A program made the position numbers and the translations under genes. A stretch of DNA of 64,000 nucleotides from JAAGZL01 sp050297535 (GTDB lineage Bacteria; Pseudomonadota; Gammaproteobacteria; Chromatiales; Chromatiaceae): the NCBI GenBank assembly GCA_050297535.1, contig JBNKSV010000002.1, positions 44,321 to 108,320 on the forward strand. Reading direction: 5' to 3'. Positions within the stretch are counted from its first letter, which is position 1. Each line of letters opens with the position of its first letter. Positions 59,917 through 64,000 of this stretch are shown here, piece by piece. The notes under the pieces are model-generated. The model did not search any database, was not told the DNA's origin, and saw only the letters and a program-made list of their open reading frames with translations.

Positions 59917-60933
59917 TTATGTCAGCAACTGTTTTGCCTCCGCCCCGGCCATTTCGAATGCCAGCCTTGGCACCAGATATCCAGGTAGAGAGCCTTGTAG
60001 TTGTTTATGCAAGGCTATTGCCTCTGTTTGCGCAACCTCGAAATGCATGACTCCGGTAACCCGATCCAGCATGTGTAGGTAATAAGGTAATACGCCGCAG
60101 GAAAAGAGCTTTTCACTGAGTGAGTGCAGCGCCTCGACGCTATCGTTGATGCCATGCAGCAGCACAGATTGGTTGAGCAGGGTAATGCCTGAGTGTGCGA
60201 GGACTTCGAGGGCCTGCTGTACCTCCAGGTTTAGCTCATTGGCATGATTGCAATGGATGACGAACACGGTTTTAAGTCTGCTGTTTGCCAGCAATCCGGC
60301 CAGTTCCTGGTCGATTCTGGCTGGCAGGGTGATCGGCATGCGGCTGTGTATGCGCAGGCGTTGTAGATGTCCGATTCCATCCAGACGGTTGAGCAACTCT
60401 TTTAAGGCCGCGTTGCCCAACATCAGCGGATCGCCACCGCTCAGGATTACCTCGGTTATATCTGGGTTGGCGTCGATATATGCGATGGCTGGCCCCAGGT
60501 CGGTGCCGTTCGCAACCGAATCGGAGTAGGGGAAGTGTCTTCGGAAACAGTAGCGGCAGTGAATAGGACAGGCCCCGGTGGTGATGAGTAAGACCCGTCC
60601 CCGGTACTTGTGCAAAACTCCCGGGGCCACTGTTGCCGCCGCTTCATCGAGAGGGTCCTGGCAATATTCATCATCTGTGTCGCTTTCTGCGATGCGCGGC
60701 AGGACCTGGAGCAACAAGGGATCATTGGGGTTGCCTCTTTCCATCCTGTCGGCAAATCCACGCGGTACCAACATGGGGAAATCGGTTTCCGCGGCTATGG
60801 TAGGTAGTTCGAGCCCCAGATATTTCGCCAATTCTCCCGTATTTCTGAAGGAGTCCTGTAGTGACTGGTGCCAAGACGGCATGGTTCGGGTTATCATACC
60901 CAGCTTCAATTCGTTGCTTTTTGAGGATGACAT
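59917..60933 (-). CDS. epmB: EF-P beta-lysylation protein EpmB (lysine 2,3-aminomutase-like)
   Basis: A 338-residue radical SAM enzyme converting (S)-alpha-lysine to (R)-beta-lysine for EF-P modification. The [4Fe-4S] motif is CPIHCRYC (C122, C126, C129). SGGDPLMLGNAALKELLNRL binds SAM. PLP is bound by a C-terminal Lys. Conserved order with efp and epmA supports the name. ATG 60933 is used here, but it shares bases with the divergent efp start codon. ATG 60897 (MITRTMPSW) is a possible alternative. Confidence 0.95.
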   Translation of the reverse strand: MSSSKSNELKLGMITRTMPSWHQSLQDSFRNTGELAKYLGLELPTIAAETDFPMLVPRGFADRMERGNPNDPLLLQVLPRIAESDTDDEYCQDPLDEAAATVAPGVLHKYRGRVLLITTGACPIHCRYCFRRHFPYSDSVANGTDLGPAIAYIDANPDITEVILSGGDPLMLGNAALKELLNRLDGIGHLQRLRIHSRMPITLPARIDQELAGLLANSRLKTVFVIHCNHANELNLEVQQALEVLAHSGITLLNQSVLLHGINDSVEALHSLSEKLFSCGVLPYYLHMLDRVTGVMHFEVAQTEAIALHKQLQGSLPGYLVPRLAFEMAGAEAKQLLT

Positions 60934-61501
60934 GGCGATTTATAGTACCAATGAGTTTAAGGGCGGTCTCAAGATCATGCTGGATGGGGACCCATGCTCA
61001 ATAATTGAAAATGAATTTGTAAAACCTGGCAAGGGCCAGGCATTCAACCGGGTAAAGATACGTAACCTAAAGACCGGGCGTGTGATAGAGCGTACCTTCA
61101 AGTCTGGGGAAACGGTGGAATCCGCCGACGTTATGGAGATGGATATGCAATATCTCTACACTGATGGTGAATTCTGGCATTTTATGCATCCAGAAACCTT
61201 TGAGCAAACCACGGCGGATGCCAAGGCCTTGGGGGAAAACGTCAAGTGGCTTAAGGAGCAGGACTTTTGTATTGTGACCATGTGGAATGGTACCCCTATT
61301 ATCGTGGAGCCACCCAATTTCGTGGTGTTGACTATCACCGATACCGATCCCGGTCTTAAGGGCGACACCTCCGGCAGCGGCGGCAAACCGGCAACCCTGG
61401 AGACGGGCGCCGTGGTGCGGGTACCGTTGTTTGTACAGATCGGAGAGTCCATCAAGGTAGATACCCGCTCCGGCGAGTATGTCTCTCGCGCCAAAGAGTG
61501 A
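60932..61501 (+). CDS. efp: Elongation factor P
   Basis: A 189-residue, three-domain translation factor that relieves ribosome stalling at polyproline. The modified residue is K34 in VKPGKGQAF; the adjacent epmB and epmA make the beta-lysyl modification. KOW-like domain 1-65, OB domain II 66-127, OB domain III to the end (GESIKVDTRSGEYVSRA). The open frame continues far upstream over epmB, but GAGG at 60923 and the conserved MAIYSTNEF set the start at 60932. Normal length. Confidence 0.98.
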   Translation: MAIYSTNEFKGGLKIMLDGDPCSIIENEFVKPGKGQAFNRVKIRNLKTGRVIERTFKSGETVESADVMEMDMQYLYTDGEFWHFMHPETFEQTTADAKALGENVKWLKEQDFCIVTMWNGTPIIVEPPNFVVLTITDTDPGLKGDTSGSGGKPATLETGAVVRVPLFVQIGESIKVDTRSGEYVSRAKE

Positions 61502-61525
61502 TCTCTTAGCCTGGATATTCCTGGC

Positions 61526-62509
61526 GTGACTGAACAACCAACCTGGGGCCCGGCCGCAAACGGCGAGATGCTGAAGGCACGGGCCCGGCTGTTGACAGCT
61601 ATTCGCGCATTCTTCCAGAGTAGGGGTGTGATGGAGGTGGAGACTCCGATATGCTCTGCTTCTGCCACTACCGATCCGGTGCTGGAGAGCTTCAGTACCG
61701 ACTTTACCGGTCCGGGCGCGGCCCAGGGCAAAAGACTATATCTGCACACCTCCCCCGAGTTTCCCATGAAGCGGCTGCTGGCCGCTGGCAGCGGTCCCAT
61801 CTACCAGATATGTAAGGTGTTCCGGGACGGTGAATCTGGACGTCTACATAATCCTGAATTCACCCTGTTGGAGTGGTATCGGCCCGGCTTCGATCAGCGG
61901 CAACTCATTGATGAGATAGCCGAGTTGATAAACGGACTCTTGCCGCAGCCGCTGCCGGTGCAGCGCATAAGCTATGCAGAACTGTTTCAAACCCATCTCG
62001 GACTTGATCCGCATTCCTGTTCAGCGGAACAGTTACGGGGGTATGCAATGCGGCTTGGTGTGCCTGGGGCAGGGTCTTTGGATCTGCAGGATGCCGATGG
62101 TTGGCTGGACCTGCTGCTGACCCATTGCATCGAACCACATCTGGGCAGGGGCAGTATCAGTTTTGTGTATGACTATCCTGCCAGTCAGGCATCCCTGGCC
62201 AGGATCAGGCCTGGTGACCCGCCTCTGGCCGAGAGATTTGAGCTATATATGGAAGGGATAGAACTGGCCAACGGATTTTGCGAATTGACCGTGGCGGAAG
62301 AACAGCGGCGCAGGTTCGGGGCTGATCTGGAACGGCGTCGCGCTATGGGATTGAAGCAGGTGCCTATGGATGCAAGATTTCTGGCCGCGCTGGAAAATGG
62401 CATGCCTGATTGTTCTGGTGTAGCCTTGGGTATCGACCGTTTGCTAATGCGTTTGACCGGAGCGGGGCATATCCACGATGTGCTAGCCTTTCCTCTGGAT
62501 AGGGCCTGA
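61526..62509 (+). CDS. epmA: EF-P lysine ligase EpmA (GenX/PoxA)
   Basis: A 327-residue class II lysyl-tRNA synthetase-like enzyme without the anticodon-binding domain. It attaches (R)-beta-lysine to EF-P K34. The motifs GVMEVETPICSASATTDPVL, HTSPEFPMKRLLAAG, VFRDGESGRLHNPEFTLLEW and the late GVALGIDRLLMRL are class II motifs 1 to 3. It starts with GTG, 25 bases after the efp stop, so efp and epmA are likely co-transcribed. Confidence 0.97.
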   Translation: MTEQPTWGPAANGEMLKARARLLTAIRAFFQSRGVMEVETPICSASATTDPVLESFSTDFTGPGAAQGKRLYLHTSPEFPMKRLLAAGSGPIYQICKVFRDGESGRLHNPEFTLLEWYRPGFDQRQLIDEIAELINGLLPQPLPVQRISYAELFQTHLGLDPHSCSAEQLRGYAMRLGVPGAGSLDLQDADGWLDLLLTHCIEPHLGRGSISFVYDYPASQASLARIRPGDPPLAERFELYMEGIELANGFCELTVAEEQRRRFGADLERRRAMGLKQVPMDARFLAALENGMPDCSGVALGIDRLLMRLTGAGHIHDVLAFPLDRA

Positions 62510-62540
62510 TTTCAGCTGCTGATATTTAGGATGTATTGAT

Positions 62541-62933
62541 ATGACTGACGAGAGCGTAACTAAACCAGAAGAACACCATGTGGCCGTGCTGGGCGCCAGC
62601 ACCAAGCCGGAACGTTATTCCAACCAGGCGGTGTGTCTGTTGCTGGAGCATGGTTATAAAGTGACACCGGTGCATCCCAAGTTCGAACAGATCGAGGGCC
62701 TCGAGGTTGCCCATTCTCTGGGAGACATAGCTGACCCGGTCGATACCCTGTCGCTGTACGTCGGTCCGGAGCGCATCACTCCGATGATCGACGACATCAT
62801 CAAGCTCAATCCCGGACGTGTTATCTGTAATCCCGGAACCGAGTCCAAAGAGCTGCAAGCAAGATTGGACGCGGCAGGCATCCCCTGGCTAGAGGCCTGC
62901 ACCCTGGTCATGTTGCGTTTGGGTAATTTCTAA
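62541..62933 (+). CDS. CoA-binding domain protein (YccU-like)
   Basis: A 130-residue single CoA-binding domain protein. VAVLGASTKPERYSNQAVCL (14-33) is the Rossmann nucleotide loop. YKVTPVHPKFEQIEGLEV and YVGPERITPMIDDIIKLNPG follow, and NPGTESKELQARLDAAGI ends the fold. It is the usual length. Role unknown; family members bind CoA without known catalysis. It follows epmA by 32 bases and probably belongs to the same transcript. Confidence 0.9.
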   Translation: MTDESVTKPEEHHVAVLGASTKPERYSNQAVCLLLEHGYKVTPVHPKFEQIEGLEVAHSLGDIADPVDTLSLYVGPERITPMIDDIIKLNPGRVICNPGTESKELQARLDAAGIPWLEACTLVMLRLGNF

Positions 62934-62966
62934 TTCGAGTCTCACGCCATAACAGCGAGCAAACAA

Positions 62967-63722
62967 ATGCGTACTAAGACCCTCTATCTTGGCTTTGCGG
63001 TTGCCCTTACTATGGGTTCAATCGCAAGCGTCGGCTACGCCGGTATCGGCGATCTGCTCAAACAGGCGGATGATCTGCTTAACAGCAATACCTCCACCAG
63101 ATCTTCTTCCGGTTTGTCAGATTCACGCATCAACGCCGGGCTTAAACAGGCATTGAGTATCGGGGCCGAGCGCGCCATCGCGCTGCTGGGCAGGCGCGGT
63201 GGATTTCTAAACGACAAGTCGGTGCGTATCCCACTGCCCGGTGTGTTGAAATCGGTCGGCAAGGGTCTACGTGCGATCGGGCAGGATAAATATGTTGATC
63301 AATTTGAGACCACGGTAAACCGGGCGGCGGAACAGGCGATTCCCCAGGCCTTGAACATCGTTAAAGACACGGTCTCCAACATGACCCTGCAGGATGTGCG
63401 CGGGATTCTGAACGGCGGTGACGATGCTGCAACCAAGTTCCTGCATAGAAAGTCTGGTTCGTCCCTGCACGCGATTATCAAACCGATCGTGGCCAAGGCG
63501 ACGGCTCAGACCGGCGCTACCGCGGCCTATAAAAATCTGATGGGTAAGGCAGGTGGTACGTTCGGCGGTCTGTTGAATACCAAGTCAACGGACCTGGATA
63601 ATTATGTAACCGGCAAGACCCTGGACGGTCTGTTTCTAAAGCTGGCGGCCGAGGAGAAGAGAATCAGGAAGGACCCGGTGGCCAGGACGACCGATCTGTT
63701 GAAGCAGGTGTTTGCGGATTAG
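62967..63722 (+). CDS. DUF4197 family exported protein
   Basis: A 251-residue protein with a signal peptide (1-25, ending GYAGI). GLKQALSIGAERAIALLGRR (about 53-72) and the following helices, including FLNDKSVRIPLPGVLKSVGK and NMTLQDVRGILNGGDDAATK, match DUF4197. The family is found in many Proteobacteria and Bacteroidetes; function unknown, probably periplasmic. It is 33 bases after the CoA-binding gene. A single REP motif follows 28 bases after its stop. Confidence 0.9.
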   Translation: MRTKTLYLGFAVALTMGSIASVGYAGIGDLLKQADDLLNSNTSTRSSSGLSDSRINAGLKQALSIGAERAIALLGRRGGFLNDKSVRIPLPGVLKSVGKGLRAIGQDKYVDQFETTVNRAAEQAIPQALNIVKDTVSNMTLQDVRGILNGGDDAATKFLHRKSGSSLHAIIKPIVAKATAQTGATAAYKNLMGKAGGTFGGLLNTKSTDLDNYVTGKTLDGLFLKLAAEEKRIRKDPVARTTDLLKQVFAD

Positions 63723-63749
63723 GGTGTTCTTTACAATTTTACTGTCCTT

Positions 63750-63773
63750 GTAGGAGCCTAGTCCTCTGGGCGA
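63750..63773 (+). repeat. Single REP-type motif
   Basis: GTAGGAGCCTAGTCCTCTGG followed by GCGA: one arm of the REP pair found five times elsewhere in the window. No inverse arm follows in the sequence shown. Confidence 0.8.
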
Positions 63774-63845
63774 AAAGGATTAGCCGCGAATAAACGCAAA
63801 TAGGGATTACATCATCGTCAACTCGTGCTTGATTCAGTAAATACT

Positions 63846-63870
63846 CCCTTCTCCCCTTTGGGGAGAAGGG
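63846..63870. repeat. CCCTTCTCCCC palindrome
   Basis: Perfect 11-bp stem CCCTTCTCCCC / GGGGAGAAGGG with TTT loop, followed by TTGGGGATGAGGGGG. This is a common dispersed proteobacterial motif. A degenerate relative lies after prfC (4769-4790). The remaining DNA to 64000 shows no gene. Confidence 0.7.
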
Positions 63871-64000
63871 TTGGGGATGAGGGGGATGTTCGCTTATAGC
63901 AGTATCGGTAATTATTTCGCAGCTTCTCTATTGCAAGTCCTTTCACTTACTTCCGTGCGCTAGCTGCGAGTCCCTTTCTTTTATTCGGCGCATCCCTGCG

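Noticed and set aside
60578..60931. Upstream extension of the efp open frame
   Set aside because: The extension is antisense to epmB, lacks a ribosome binding site, and EF-P homologues begin at MAIYSTNEF.

Overview
The window is a stretch of gammaproteobacterial chromosome. The evidence is the gene complement and order: flgN-flgM-flgA facing cheV-cheR-flgB..L, rpsP-rimM-trmD-rplS next to ffh and a YpjD-type gene, and epmB-efp-epmA. Close sigma-28 and sigma-54 promoter matches and REP-type GTAGGAGC palindromes like those of pseudomonads support this. The species cannot be named. Two proteins with a PEP-CTERM-type sorting tail, an RpfC-like sensor kinase and a FimX-like c-di-GMP protein suggest a motile, piliated, biofilm-forming environmental lineage. 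No phage, plasmid, integron or CRISPR features were seen.

Layout. 1-10.7 kb: housekeeping and accessory genes (family-4 uracil-DNA glycosylase, rimI, a membrane glycosyltransferase, prfC, class I fumarase), two PEP-CTERM-type proteins and small unknowns. 10.8-11.0 kb: tRNA-Arg(CCT) and tRNA-Ala(CGC). 11.0-33.5 kb: a flagellar locus with flgN-flgM and flgA leftward, then cheV-cheR, flgBCDEFGHIJKL, a large TPR/glycosyltransferase/pyruvyltransferase fusion on the opposite strand, and fliC-flaG-fliD-fliS-fliT. 33.6-39.8 kb: ypjD-like, ffh, rpsP-rimM-trmD-rplS, sbcB. 39.8-46.7 kb: small unknowns, an ankyrin lipoprotein, two DUF21/CBS membrane proteins, a UspA protein and a Na/Pi cotransporter-like protein. 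46.8-53.5 kb: RpfC-like hybrid kinase, an unknown, an SPL-family radical SAM protein, and a Nudix regulator (NrtR-like) with nadA. 53.8-59.8 kb: HDOD protein, 5'-nucleotidase, FimX-like REC-PAS-GGDEF-EAL protein and a PilZ-like protein. 59.9-63.7 kb: epmB, efp, epmA, a CoA-binding protein and a DUF4197 protein.

How it works together. The flagellar genes appear to follow a sigma-54 then sigma-28 hierarchy. Sigma-54 matches lie before flgA and flgB. Sigma-28 matches lie before flgM, cheV and fliC, and a weaker one before an unknown gene at 4.9 kb that may therefore be co-regulated with motility. The fusion glycosyltransferase between flgL and fliC is a good candidate for flagellin glycosylation. 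The FimX-like and PilZ-like genes form a likely c-di-GMP-responsive module for type IV pili or surface behaviour. EpmB, EF-P and EpmA form a complete EF-P beta-lysylation cassette.

Repeats are the most unusual feature. A GTAGGAGCC-type palindrome occurs at six places, two of them expanded to about 225-bp elements sharing a ~165-bp core in opposite orientation. In three genes (fumarase, ypjD-like, ffh) the TAG stop codon lies inside the repeat terminus. A separate palindrome family (GGGGTCGGAGTCAATT) and a CGTCATYCC-bounded element occupy the flgE-flgF and flgF-flgG gaps.
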